DNA of 14,237 bases. Source: Oxalobacter formigenes (GTDB lineage Bacteria > Pseudomonadota > Gammaproteobacteria > Burkholderiales > Burkholderiaceae_D). The notes under the pieces are model-generated. The model had not been told where the DNA came from. It was given only the letters and a program-made list of their open reading frames with translations, and searched no databases. The stretch lies in assembly GCA_019424645.1 (NCBI GenBank), contig JAHYZB010000037.1, positions 48,814 through 63,050 of the forward strand, read 5' to 3'. Shown here piece by piece: positions 1 to 7,608 of this stretch; position 1 is the stretch's first letter, and each line of letters begins with the position of its first letter. The translations under genes and the position numbers were made by a program.

Positions 1-46
1 ACCTCGGAGGAATGCTCTTGCGATGGAGGGAGATCATTTCCTGTAA

Positions 47-88
47 AAAAAGCGGTTTTAGTCCTGTAAAGACATAAAACCGCTTTTT
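47..88 (-). terminator. Intrinsic terminator after argG, probably bidirectional
   Basis: A perfect 14-bp inverted repeat (47-60 with 75-88; arms AAAAAGCGGTTTTA and its reverse complement) encloses a 14-nt loop. Read in the argG direction the hairpin ends in a run of seven T (complement of 45-51), a textbook intrinsic terminator 18 nt past the argG stop. The arms are symmetric, so it also ends in five T on the + strand and could stop a gene arriving from the left of the window. Confidence 0.88.
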
Positions 89-105
89 CAATGGCTTGAT
101 GCTTC

Positions 106-1329
106 TTATCTCTGACGGGCCTTTGCTGCGATACGCAGACGCAGGGCATTCAGCTTGATGAAGCCTGCTGCGTCTTTCTGGTCGTAAGCACCTGCATCGT
201 CTTCGAAGGTTGCAATAGTCGAATCGAAGAGTGAATCGGATTTGGAATCACGGCCGACAACGATGACGTTACCCTTGTACAGTTTCATGCGAACAGTACC
301 GTTGACGTGTTCCTGTGTATGGTCGATCAGTTTTTGCAGGGCGACACGTTCAGGAGCCCACCAGTAGCCGTTATAAATCATGGAGGCGTAACGTGGCATC
401 AGGTCGTCTTTCAGATGGGCGACTTCGCGGTCCAGTGTCAGGGACTCAATAGCTCTATGCGCAGGCAAGAGAATCGTGCCTCCCGGGGTTTCGTAACAAC
501 CGCGGGATTTCATGCCGACATAACGGTTTTCGACCAGATCCAGACGGCCAATACCGTGTTTGCAACCCAAGCGGTTCAGTTCGGTTAAAACGGCAGCAGG
601 TGTCATACGTTTGCCGTTCAGGGCAACGACGTCACCTTTTTCAAATTCGACATCAAGGTATTCAGCCTGATCCGGAGCTTCTTCCGGGCTAACGGACCAA
701 CGCCACATGGAAGCTTCCGGTTCTGCGTTAGGATCTTCCAGATGTCTGCCCTCATAGCTGATATGCAGCAGGTTGGCGTCCATCGAGTAAGGCGCGCCGC
801 CCTGTTTGTGTTTCATGTCGATTTCGATGCCGGCGTCTTCAGCGTATTTCAGCAATTTTTCACGAGACAGAAGATCCCATTCGCGCCACGGAGCGATGAT
901 CTTGATGTTAGGCATCAGGGCGTATGCACCCAGTTCGAAACGAACCTGATCGTTTCCCTTGCCGGTTGCGCCATGAGCGATGGCGTCTGCGCCGGTTTCA
1001 CGAGCGATTTCGATCAGTCTTTTTGCGATCAACGGGCGGGCAATACTGGTACCCAGAAGGTATTCGCCTTCGTAAATCGTGTTGGCTCTGAACATCGGAA
1101 AAACGAAATCGCGAACGAATTCTTCACGCAGGTCGTCGATGAAAATGTTTTCAGGCTTAATACCGAATTTGAGGGCTTTCTGACGGGCAGGATCGAGTTC
1201 TTCACCCTGTCCAAGGTCGGCTGTGAAGGTAACCACTTCACATTGGTAGGTATCTTGCAGCCATTTCAGGATGACCGATGTATCCAGACCGCCAGAGTAG
1301 GCCAGGACAACTTTTTTAATGTCGCTCAT
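106..1329 (-). CDS. argG: Argininosuccinate synthase (EC 6.3.4.5)
   Basis: Joins citrulline and aspartate, using ATP, to make argininosuccinate: the second-to-last step of arginine synthesis, in the cytosol. The 407-residue length fits the short (about 400 aa) type 1 family. Residues 10-18 (AYSGGLDTS) are the PP-loop that binds ATP pyrophosphate in this N-type ATP-pyrophosphatase family, and residues 119-132 (HGATGKGNDQVRFE) are a second family signature. The ATG at 1329 puts the PP-loop at the usual distance from the N-terminus; only a weak AAAGA-like ribosome site precedes it. It lies 175 nt downstream of argF on the same strand, but the argF terminator separates them, so argG probably has its own promoter in 1330-1470. 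I found no clear ArgR box. The gene looks intact. Confidence 0.97.
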   Translation of the reverse strand: MSDIKKVVLAYSGGLDTSVILKWLQDTYQCEVVTFTADLGQGEELDPARQKALKFGIKPENIFIDDLREEFVRDFVFPMFRANTIYEGEYLLGTSIARPLIAKRLIEIARETGADAIAHGATGKGNDQVRFELGAYALMPNIKIIAPWREWDLLSREKLLKYAEDAGIEIDMKHKQGGAPYSMDANLLHISYEGRHLEDPNAEPEASMWRWSVSPEEAPDQAEYLDVEFEKGDVVALNGKRMTPAAVLTELNRLGCKHGIGRLDLVENRYVGMKSRGCYETPGGTILLPAHRAIESLTLDREVAHLKDDLMPRYASMIYNGYWWAPERVALQKLIDHTQEHVNGTVRMKLYKGNVIVVGRDSKSDSLFDSTIATFEDDAGAYDQKDAAGFIKLNALRLRIAAKARQR

Positions 1330-1360
1330 AGAGTGTCTTTCGATTGTTTCAGTTTGAAAG

Positions 1361-1386
1361 GAATCCGGAATTTGAATCTGGAATAT
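1361..1386. repeat. Imperfect 13-bp tandem repeat in the argG leader
   Basis: GAATCCGGAATTT (1361-1373) is followed directly by GAATCTGGAATAT (1374-1386), matching at 11 of 13 positions. It lies 31-57 bp upstream of the argG start codon, where an operator or leader element could sit. The unit does not match the palindromic ArgR box (TGAATnnnnATTCA) well. Any function is inference. Confidence 0.4.
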
Positions 1387-1470
1387 CGTTCAGATATAGC
1401 AAACTCTCATTTTATGCCGTTTCAGGTAAAACGGGAACACGTCAGTGTGGAAAACGCCAGACAAAGAAAA

Positions 1471-1499
1471 TTCCCTGTCACGGAGTTCATGACAGGGAA
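1471..1499 (-). terminator. Intrinsic terminator after argF
   Basis: A perfect 10-bp inverted repeat (1471-1480 TTCCCTGTCA with 1490-1499) has a 9-nt loop. In the argF direction it is followed by TTTTCTTTGT (complement of 1461-1470). It starts only about 5 nt past the argF stop codon, so argF transcripts should end here and argG would need its own promoter or partial read-through. Confidence 0.87.
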
Positions 1500-1504
1500 A
1501 AAAT

Positions 1505-2422
1505 TTATTCTTCTACTTTGCCTTTGACCAGATATTCAAGCAAGGCTTTCTGGACGTGCAGCCTGTTTTCAGCTTCGTCCCATACCACGGATTGAGGGCC
1601 GTCGATGACTTCGGCGGTCACTTCCTCACCACGATGGGCGGGCAGGCAGTGCATGAACAGGGCGTCCGGTGCGGCACGGCTCATTTTTTCAGCATCGACG
1701 TTCCAGTTGGCGAACACTTTCTTGCGAACCGCGTTTTCTTCCTCGAATCCCATGCTGGTCCAGACATCGGTCGTGACCAGATGGGCGCCTTTGCAGGCAT
1801 CGGCAGGATTGTCGAACTGGGTAAAGTGGCCATGATCTGGTGAAACCAGTTTGAAGTCGATATCGTATCCCTTTGGGGTCGAAACGTTGACATGGAAGCC
1901 GAAAACTTCTGCCGCCTGTAGCCAGGAATACAGCATGTTGTTGGCGTCACCAATCCATGTAACGGTTTTGCCTTTGATGGAACCACGATGTTCAATAAAG
2001 GTGAAAACGTCGGCGAGCACCTGACAGGGATGATGTTCGTTTGTCAAACCGTTGATGACAGGCACGCGGGAATAGGCCGCAAAGCGCTCGATAATTTCAT
2101 GGCCGAAGGTACGAACCATGATGACATCAGACATGCGGGACATGACCTGTGCAGCATCTTCAATCGGTTCTCCTCTGCCCAACTGGCTGTCGCGTGTGTT
2201 GAGATAAATGGCTGTACCGCCGAGCTGATGCATACCGGCTTCAAAAGAGAGGCGTGTCCGGGTGGAGCTTTTCTCGAATACCATGACCAGCGTACGGTCG
2301 AGAAGGGGGTGATACGGCTCGTAATTCTTGAACTTGCGCTTGATAATGTGCGCGCGTTTGATCAGGTATTCGTATTCAGCCAGAGTTAAATCGGAAAATT
2401 GAAGATAGTGTTTTATTGTCAT
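1505..2422 (-). CDS. argF: Ornithine carbamoyltransferase (EC 2.1.3.3)
   Basis: Transfers the carbamoyl group from carbamoyl phosphate to ornithine to give citrulline, the substrate of the neighbouring argG product. The 305-residue length is typical. Visible motifs are STRTR at 53-57 (carbamoyl-phosphate binding), HPCQ at 131-134 (catalytic), DVWTSMG at 219-225 (ornithine binding) and HCLP at 258-261 (the catalytic-cysteine loop). Together these separate it from aspartate carbamoyltransferase. I see no strong Shine-Dalgarno site before the ATG at 2422, but the first residues (MTIKHYLQFSDLT) match the usual family start. A perfect TATAAT lies about 52 nt upstream. The catabolic enzyme ArcB is a close relative; the argG neighbour and the absence of arcA or arcC favour the biosynthetic enzyme. 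Confidence 0.96.
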   Translation of the reverse strand: MTIKHYLQFSDLTLAEYEYLIKRAHIIKRKFKNYEPYHPLLDRTLVMVFEKSSTRTRLSFEAGMHQLGGTAIYLNTRDSQLGRGEPIEDAAQVMSRMSDVIMVRTFGHEIIERFAAYSRVPVINGLTNEHHPCQVLADVFTFIEHRGSIKGKTVTWIGDANNMLYSWLQAAEVFGFHVNVSTPKGYDIDFKLVSPDHGHFTQFDNPADACKGAHLVTTDVWTSMGFEEENAVRKKVFANWNVDAEKMSRAAPDALFMHCLPAHRGEEVTAEVIDGPQSVVWDEAENRLHVQKALLEYLVKGKVEE

Positions 2423-2473
2423 ATACGACTGTGGCGACTAAAAAGTGTGCCGCGTGAACGTTTTTAATGTTTG

Positions 2474-2479
2474 ATTATA
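2474..2479 (-). promoter_or_regulatory. Candidate argF -10 box
   Basis: Read leftwards, 2479-2474 is a perfect TATAAT, which would start transcription about 45 nt before argF, downstream of the rsgA terminator. No good -35 is visible at 17 nt (only a TTTTAA-like hexamer), so strength and regulation cannot be read from the sequence. Confidence 0.45.
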
Positions 2480-2499
2480 GATGATTTTTGGAAAATTTA

Positions 2500-2558
2500 A
2501 AAAAAACGGGGCTTTTCATCATTTTTCAGGCATTTTCAGGCTGAAAATGCCCGGTTTT
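2500..2558 (-). terminator. Terminator after rsgA with nested hairpins
   Basis: Arms 2502-2511 and 2549-2558 pair at 9 of 10 positions. In the rsgA direction they end in a run of eight T (complement of 2500-2507). Inside lies a second perfect inverted repeat, GCATTTTCAG (2530-2539) with CTGAAAATGC (2541-2550), which overlaps the outer arm by 2 nt. It ends the M48 peptidase-rsgA transcript about 30 nt past the rsgA stop. Confidence 0.8.
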
Positions 2559-2586
2559 CAAAAAAGGAATTTTCACAGAAAAATTC

Positions 2587-3483
2587 TCAGAATACTTTCT
2601 GTTCCGATTCGTGCACGAGTTGTTTGTACAATTCATGGCGCATGGGAGAGATATGGCCTTCTGCAACAGCTTCAAGAACGGCGCATCCGGGTTCGGTCAA
2701 ATGGTGGCAATTATAGAAACGGCAGTGTCCGAGATAAGGCCTGAATTCCGGAAAGGCACGCTCGAGCATTCCTTCAGTCAGGTGATACAGGCCGAATTCC
2801 TGAAAGCCCGGAGAATCGATGACGGCTGTGTTGTCATCGATCTGATACATTCGGGTGAATGTAGTGGTGTGTTTCCCCGAGTTCAGTACGGTGGAAATTT
2901 CACGGGTCGCAATATCGGCACCCGGCACCAGCAAGTTGACGATAGTGGATTTTCCCATACCGGATTGGCCGATCAGAATAGTCGACCGGTTTTCGATTAT
3001 CGGTAGCAAGGTCGAAAGTGTTTCTTCCGGATTTGCGGTTGCAGAGACTTCGTGGACGGTATAACCGAGCTTGCCATAAAAACCGGCTCGCTGGCGGGCT
3101 CTCTCAAGCTGATCGCTGATATCAATCTTGTTCAATATGAGATGCGCTTCGATTCCTGCCGCTTCAGCCGCCACAAGTGCACGCGATACAAGGTCATCAG
3201 AGAAGCTGGGCTCCGTGGCAATGACAATGAACAGTTGGTCGACATTGGCAGCCAGCAATTTGGATTTGTATTGGTCCGATCGGTAAAGCAGGGAATGCCG
3301 TTCCGAAATGGATTCGATAACAGCCTGCCCTTTGGCTGTCGGCATGATGTTGACACTGTCACCGACAGTGACGTCACTTTTTTTGCCACGAGTGACACAG
3401 TGAAGCATTTCATTACCGGTATTTGCCAGATAGTGACGGCCGTGTGCGGCAATGATCCGGGCAAGCATCATATTTTTGGTCAT
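2587..3483 (-). CDS. rsgA: Ribosome small subunit assembly GTPase RsgA (YjeQ)
   Basis: A circularly permuted GTPase that checks late maturation of the 30S subunit and leaves it on GTP hydrolysis. The 298 residues show an N-terminal OB-fold part (about 1-70), then G motifs in permuted order: NKID at 118-121 (G4), GQSGMGKST at 172-180 (G1/P-loop), the HTTT stretch near 205-208 (G2) and DSPG at 223-226 (G3). The C-terminal zinc knuckle uses Cys254, Cys259, His261 and Cys267. The gene is slightly shorter than E. coli RsgA (about 350 aa), mostly at the ends, but all key motifs are present. Its ATG overlaps the stop of the upstream M48 peptidase gene (ATGA, 3480-3483), which implies coupled translation. 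Confidence 0.96.
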   Translation of the reverse strand: MTKNMMLARIIAAHGRHYLANTGNEMLHCVTRGKKSDVTVGDSVNIMPTAKGQAVIESISERHSLLYRSDQYKSKLLAANVDQLFIVIATEPSFSDDLVSRALVAAEAAGIEAHLILNKIDISDQLERARQRAGFYGKLGYTVHEVSATANPEETLSTLLPIIENRSTILIGQSGMGKSTIVNLLVPGADIATREISTVLNSGKHTTTFTRMYQIDDNTAVIDSPGFQEFGLYHLTEGMLERAFPEFRPYLGHCRFYNCHHLTEPGCAVLEAVAEGHISPMRHELYKQLVHESEQKVF

Positions 3484-4739
3484 GAATGCCCCAGTAAGTG
3501 ATTGATTCGCTGGCTCGCTGGCGGATGGGAATCGTAAAAGGCCGAATGGAGCGGGTCTGGTGTCAGAGTCGAGGCATTGTCCTGATACATTTTAACGAGG
3601 GCGTGAACCAGATCGTCCGCTTGCGTGTACTGTGCTGAAAATGCATCCGCCTCGAATTCATGTTTGCGTGAACTGATCGCCATCAGGGGAGACAAAAAGA
3701 AAGTGAAGATAGGCAGCGTCAGGGCAAAAAGAATGAGCGCCACGGCGTCACTACCGGCAGCCGGTATGGAGTCTACGCCCAGTCCGGCATAAAACCAGCT
3801 CTGGTTTTTGAGATAACCGAGAATGGCAAGAAAAACGAGAGACAAGATGCTTGTGGCAATCATGCGTTTCATCACGTGTTTCAGGCGAAAATGACCCAGC
3901 TCATGAGCCAGAACGGCTTCTATTTCTTCCGGAGAAAGTTTTTCAATCAGGGTATCGAAAAAAACGACCCGTTTGGCCGCGCCGAAACCGGTGAAGTAGG
4001 CATTTCCATGCGCACTCCGCTTCGAGCCGTCCATGACGAAGAGGCCTTTGGACTGGAAACCCACCCGCTTCATAAGATCCTCGATTTTCAGGCGTAACTG
4101 TTCATCCTGCAAGGGAGTGAATTTATTGAAAAGCGGTGCGATGAAGGTCGGATACAGAAAAAGCATCAAATACTGGAAAATTGTCCAGAGTATCCAGGCA
4201 TAAAGCCACCACCATGTACCGGCTTTTCCCATCACGCTCAGCAATACCCAAATGACGGGCAGACCGATGATGACGCCCAGTATCATGCTTTTGACGATGT
4301 CGCCGGCAAACAGGGCAGGCGTCATTTTGTTGAAGCCGAATTTTTCTTCCAGAACGAATTGTTTCCAGTAATCAAGCGGAAGATCGATGACTCCGACGAT
4401 GATGCTTGTCAGGGCGATCAATGCAATCTGGTAAATCATGTCGTTGCCGGTTATGCCAAGAACCCAGTCCGACAGCTTTTCCAGTCCCCCGAAAAGGGTA
4501 AAACCGAGCAGGACGAGTGTTTCGATGATCAGTGAAACAAGGGAAAATCGCGTTTTGGCAACGGTATAGGCGGCTGCCTTCTGGTGCGATGCCAGACTGA
4601 TATTGCCGGCGAATTGTTCCGGCACTTTTTCCTGATGGGCTTTGATATGGCGTATTTGCCTCATCGACAGCCAGCAACGGACAACGAAGGTCAAAATCAG
4701 AAATAAAATAAATAATTGCGTAAACGCGGATGCTGACAT
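3480..4739 (-). CDS. M48-family (Ste24-like) integral membrane zinc metallopeptidase
   Basis: Predicted inner-membrane zinc protease of the M48A/CAAX-prenyl-protease-1 type; bacterial members are thought to work in membrane protein quality control, and no substrate can be read here. The 419 residues carry hydrophobic segments near 5-22, 65-84, 103-120, 150-170, 175-200, 293-310 and 330-352. The zinc site is HELGH at 279-283, with the third ligand in EFEAD (probably Glu361; Asp365 also conserved). Residues about 25-205 match the M48 N-terminal membrane domain that separates Ste24 types from the shorter HtpX. A good AAGGA ribosome site precedes the ATG at 4739. It is co-transcribed with rsgA (4-nt overlap) and diverges from orn across only 48 bp. 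Bacteria lack CAAX prenylation, so the eukaryotic role should not be transferred. Confidence 0.92.
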   Translation of the reverse strand: MSASAFTQLFILFLILTFVVRCWLSMRQIRHIKAHQEKVPEQFAGNISLASHQKAAAYTVAKTRFSLVSLIIETLVLLGFTLFGGLEKLSDWVLGITGNDMIYQIALIALTSIIVGVIDLPLDYWKQFVLEEKFGFNKMTPALFAGDIVKSMILGVIIGLPVIWVLLSVMGKAGTWWWLYAWILWTIFQYLMLFLYPTFIAPLFNKFTPLQDEQLRLKIEDLMKRVGFQSKGLFVMDGSKRSAHGNAYFTGFGAAKRVVFFDTLIEKLSPEEIEAVLAHELGHFRLKHVMKRMIATSILSLVFLAILGYLKNQSWFYAGLGVDSIPAAGSDAVALILFALTLPIFTFFLSPLMAISSRKHEFEADAFSAQYTQADDLVHALVKMYQDNASTLTPDPLHSAFYDSHPPASQRINHLLGHS

Positions 4740-4774
4740 TATGTCCTTGTGAGAAAATGTTCAATTATGTCATT

Positions 4775-4779
4775 AAGGA
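4775..4779 (+). promoter_or_regulatory. Ribosome binding site that fixes the orn start
   Basis: AAGGA lies 8 nt before the ATG at 4788. The reading frame is open further upstream, with a GTG at 4749 and an ATG at 4767, but neither has a comparable site. The 4788 start also leaves the whole divergent spacer non-coding. Confidence 0.7.
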
Positions 4780-4787
4780 ATGAAATT

Positions 4788-5387
4788 ATGTCACAAGCTC
4801 AGGAATCGCAACCAGCGTCAGCTCAAAATAATGGTGGTAAAAAATTGCGGAATGAAATGAATTTGATTTGGGTTGATCTCGAAATGACAGGCCTCGATCC
4901 GGAAACTGACCGGATTATCGAAGTAGCTGTTGTGGTAACGGACGCGAATCTGAATATGCTTGCTGAAGGGCCTGTTTATGCCATTCACCAGCCTGATGCA
5001 ATTTTGAACGGAATGGACGCATGGAACAAGGGGACACATGGACGTTCTGGTCTCATTGATCGTGTCAAGGCCTCCAACATTACTGAAGCGATGGCTGAAG
5101 ATGCATTGATCGATTTCCTGATCGATTACGTGCCCAAGGGAAAATCGCCGATGTGTGGAAACACGATTTGTCAGGACCGGCGCTTCATGGCAAAAACGAT
5201 GCCGAGACTGGAAGCGTTTTTCCATTACCGCAATCTGGATGTGTCGACTCTGAAGGAACTGGCACGACGCTGGAAACCGGAACTGATCGACGGTTTCAAA
5301 AAACAGCAGAAGCATACGGCTCTGGCGGACATCATGGAATCCATCGATGAACTGAAATATTACAGGGAACACTTTATCAGGGTTTAA
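4788..5387 (+). CDS. orn: Oligoribonuclease (3'-to-5' exonuclease for short RNA)
   Basis: Degrades 2-5 nt RNA fragments, including pGpG from cyclic-di-GMP breakdown, to mononucleotides; essential in many proteobacteria. It is a DEDDh exonuclease: the first Asp and Glu lie in WVDLEMTGLD (about residues 27-36), a further Asp in CQDRRFM, and the last His and Asp in KHTALAD near the C-terminus. The signatures YFHYR-like (FFHYRNLDVSTLKELARRWKP) and YYREHFI are characteristic of Orn. With the 4788 start it has 199 residues, about 18 more than E. coli Orn. The extra part is a polar, Gln/Asn-rich N-terminal tail before NLIWVDLEMTG; an ATG at 4857 would remove it but has a poorer ribosome site. Divergent from the M48 peptidase gene. 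Confidence 0.95.
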   Translation: MSQAQESQPASAQNNGGKKLRNEMNLIWVDLEMTGLDPETDRIIEVAVVVTDANLNMLAEGPVYAIHQPDAILNGMDAWNKGTHGRSGLIDRVKASNITEAMAEDALIDFLIDYVPKGKSPMCGNTICQDRRFMAKTMPRLEAFFHYRNLDVSTLKELARRWKPELIDGFKKQQKHTALADIMESIDELKYYREHFIRV

Positions 5388-5421
5388 TTGTTTCAAATAT
5401 GCTTTTGATTGTGAGAAGAAC

Positions 5422-6099
5422 ATGGTTTTTCAAAGCACGGTTGCTGATGAAGATGAGTTGCGTGAGCTGATCGAACATCATGAAAAGATCAAGGAAGACG
5501 AGCGCAAGCGAATTGCACGGGAAATTCACGATGAGCTGGGCCAGCGTTTGCTGGCCTTGCGGATCGAAGTGACATTGCTGAAACAGGATGCGTTCGATTC
5601 GGGAGAAAAGCGCTCGGAACGAATTGACGAGGTACTTGGGCAGCTCGACTCGACGGTCAAAAGTGTGCGTAATCTGATCAATAATCTGCGGCCTGCTGTA
5701 ATGGACCTGGGATTGGTCGCGTCGCTGGAGTGGCAGGCGAAAGATTTCACGCGCAGAAACGGGATTGAGTGCGTTTTTGAAACGCATGATGAAAATCTGG
5801 AACTGGATGACGAACGGGCGACGGTTTTGTTCAGGGTGCTTCAGGAAGCACTGACGAATATTGTCAAGCATGCCAAAGCCAGCAAGGTCTGCGTTCAGCT
5901 TGACGGAAATGACGACACACTGGTTTTGAAAATTTCCGATAATGGCATCGGTATGCCGAAAGTACGGAACAGGAAAATCAAATCTTACGGTCTGGCTGGT
6001 ATTCGTGAACGGATAGGCATGTTAAACGGAGAATTCAGGATCGCAACAGGCGATACCGGAACGAACCTTGCGTTCTCTATTCCTCTGAAAACAAAATAA
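5422..6099 (+). CDS. Small cytosolic histidine kinase, NarL/LiaS type, without a sensor domain
   Basis: The 225 residues are an almost bare kinase core. A charged helix (about 8-33) leads into a HisKA_3 dimerisation box with the phospho-acceptor His36 in AREIHDELGQ. A GHKL ATPase domain follows, with N-box QEALTNIVKHA (Asn146), G1 box DNGIG at 173-177 and G2 box GLAGIRER at 190-197. There is no transmembrane segment, PAS, GAF, HAMP or receiver domain, and no response-regulator gene nearby in this window. The frame stays open for a short way upstream with no other ATG or GTG, and GAGAAG precedes the ATG, so I take the start as real. It begins 34 nt after orn and may share its transcript. The catalytic residues are intact, so it is not an obvious pseudogene. 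The signal and partner are unknown. Confidence 0.88.
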   Translation: MVFQSTVADEDELRELIEHHEKIKEDERKRIAREIHDELGQRLLALRIEVTLLKQDAFDSGEKRSERIDEVLGQLDSTVKSVRNLINNLRPAVMDLGLVASLEWQAKDFTRRNGIECVFETHDENLELDDERATVLFRVLQEALTNIVKHAKASKVCVQLDGNDDTLVLKISDNGIGMPKVRNRKIKSYGLAGIRERIGMLNGEFRIATGDTGTNLAFSIPLKTK

Positions 6100-6106
6100 G
6101 CCTGCT

Positions 6107-7378
6107 TTATTTTTCGAGCAATGGCGCAAGAAGGGCTATCGTGCGATCGGTTGCGCCATGCTGGTTGTGTGCGAACTGCTGCGCTTTCATTCCCATTTCG
6201 GCACGCAAGGCCTCATGACTGAACAGCTTGTCCGCTTCAGTCATCAATTCTGATGCCGTCTGGATTCGGATGGCAGCGCCTGCACAAATGGCGTCTTTCG
6301 TGATCGCTTCAAAATTGAAGGTGTGAGGGCCGATCAGGACAGGTTTGCCCAGAGCGCAGGCTTCGATCAGGTTCTGGCCTCCCAGTTTCAGCAGGCTTCC
6401 CCCGATGAAGGCGACATCACAAGCCGCGTAATACATGAACATTTCTCCCATTGAATCGCCCAGCAATATCCGGACATCGTCATCAATAGTGTTGGCTGAA
6501 AGGTTTTGCAATTCCGAACGTTTCATCATGCGTATTTTTCTTGCCTGAATTTGTCCGGCGACTTCAGAAAATCGTTGTGGATGACGCGGAACGAGAAGAA
6601 GGAGAGCTCTTTTGTCGAGCCCCTCCAGCGCGTCGAGAATCAGATTTTCTTCACCGTCACGGGTGCTGGCGCACATCAGAACCGGCCTGTTGCCAATGCA
6701 TTTATTCAGCAGTTTGCCTTTTTCGACAGATTCATCGGGTGGAGTGATGTCGAATTTGACGCTGCCGGTAACGACAATATTGCCTGCGCCGAATTGGGAA
6801 AGGCGGTCTGCATCTGTTCTGGTCTGGGCGGCAACGACTGAAAAGCCTTGCGCTGCCTCGTTCATGATCGATTCAAGTTTTTTGCCTTTTTTCAGTGATC
6901 GCTCCGACAGGCGTGCGTTGACGAGTGCAAGCGGAACATGGTGTTTGACGCATTGCGAAATCAGGTTGGGCCAGATTTCGGTTTCAAGCAGGATGCAAAG
7001 CGATGGCTGGAAATGCCGGATAAGGCGGCTCATCATCCAGTTTGTATCGTAGGGCAGATAAGCCTGCACGAGCCTTTTTTCGGTTTCGAAAAGAGAACGT
7101 CCCGTAGCACGGCCAGTCGGGGTCATGTGCGTCAAAAGGATATCGCAATCCTGATAACGGGAAAGAAGCGCTTGCACCAGTGGTTCGGCTGCCCGTGTTT
7201 CGCCGACCGAGACGGCGTGTACCCAGATCCTCCGTTTTGATGAAGCGACTGGCGGAAAAAAACCCAGACGTTCCGGAATATGATGGCGGTAGCCCGGCTC
7301 TTTCCGGCTTCTTATATAAAGCCGGGCAAGCGCCAGAGGCAATATCAGCCACCAGATTAATGAATACAAAAATCGCAT
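6107..7378 (-). CDS. waaA: 3-deoxy-D-manno-octulosonic acid (Kdo) transferase (GT30)
   Basis: Adds Kdo from CMP-Kdo to the lipid A precursor, joining the LPS core to lipid A on the cytosolic face of the inner membrane. The 423-residue length is typical. An N-terminal membrane anchor covers about 3-21. Glu60 in HAVSVGET matches the family's catalytic base. Further family motifs are ETEIWPNL (132-139), GSVKFD (205-210), VPRHPQRF (263-270), GDSMGEMFMYY (307-317) and GGSLLKLGGQN (326-336). It converges on the histidine kinase gene with 7 nt between the stops. A weak A/T hairpin (about 6093-6113) is the only terminator candidate there. No clear Shine-Dalgarno site precedes the ATG at 7378, yet the MRFLYSLIWW start is the normal one. 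Whether it adds one or two Kdo cannot be told. Alias kdtA. Confidence 0.95.
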   Translation of the reverse strand: MRFLYSLIWWLILPLALARLYIRSRKEPGYRHHIPERLGFFPPVASSKRRIWVHAVSVGETRAAEPLVQALLSRYQDCDILLTHMTPTGRATGRSLFETEKRLVQAYLPYDTNWMMSRLIRHFQPSLCILLETEIWPNLISQCVKHHVPLALVNARLSERSLKKGKKLESIMNEAAQGFSVVAAQTRTDADRLSQFGAGNIVVTGSVKFDITPPDESVEKGKLLNKCIGNRPVLMCASTRDGEENLILDALEGLDKRALLLLVPRHPQRFSEVAGQIQARKIRMMKRSELQNLSANTIDDDVRILLGDSMGEMFMYYAACDVAFIGGSLLKLGGQNLIEACALGKPVLIGPHTFNFEAITKDAICAGAAIRIQTASELMTEADKLFSHEALRAEMGMKAQQFAHNQHGATDRTIALLAPLLEK

Positions 7379-7608
7379 GAAATGATCGTTCAGTTTAAAC
7401 GGGCTCTATTATCCCTGAATCTGCCTGGCAAATGTTTCTCAAATGGCTAAAAATTGCATATTTGGACGCTACACCCGAATGTTTTTTACAAAGTACAATA
7501 TCACTATTGGAAATAATGATTAAATATTCCTTACATTATTGATTCCGGAAATGGACCGATCGTCAGTCGGAATCGTTCAATTGGGTATGTGGGTTTATTA
7601 AGGCTGCC
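7379..7608. other. Divergent intergenic region between waaA and the ybhP-like gene
   Basis: This 230-bp AT-rich stretch must hold promoters for both flanking genes. On the - strand a GATAAT (7413-7408) could be the waaA -10, but no -35 fits. On the + strand TACAAT (7494-7499) is a possible -10, also without a good -35. Two inverted repeats are visible: AATAATG (7512-7518) with CATTATT (7534-7540), and GATTCCG (7541-7547) with CGGAATC (7568-7574). I see no small gene or RNA gene here. Confidence 0.5.

Noticed and set aside
2..46. Possible C-terminal end of a + strand gene (15 codons ending at TAA 44-46) before the bidirectional terminator
   Set aside because: The position is plausible, but 15 codons cannot be told from chance; the other two frames are also open here. 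Nothing recognisable.
1330..1470. ArgR (ARG box) operator before argG
   Set aside because: TGAAT-like pieces occur, but no two half-sites form the expected palindrome.
742..1527. A 261-codon open frame on the + strand across the argG start
   Set aside because: It lies antisense to argG, whose motifs are unmistakable. The translation shows no recognisable family.
4749..4787. Longer orn start at GTG 4749 or ATG 4767
   Set aside because: No ribosome site there, while AAGGA sits at ideal distance from ATG 4788. The extra residues have no counterpart in Orn.
5377..5871. A 164-codon open frame on the - strand opposite the histidine kinase
   Set aside because: Shadow of the kinase gene, whose H, N and G boxes are in frame on the + strand.
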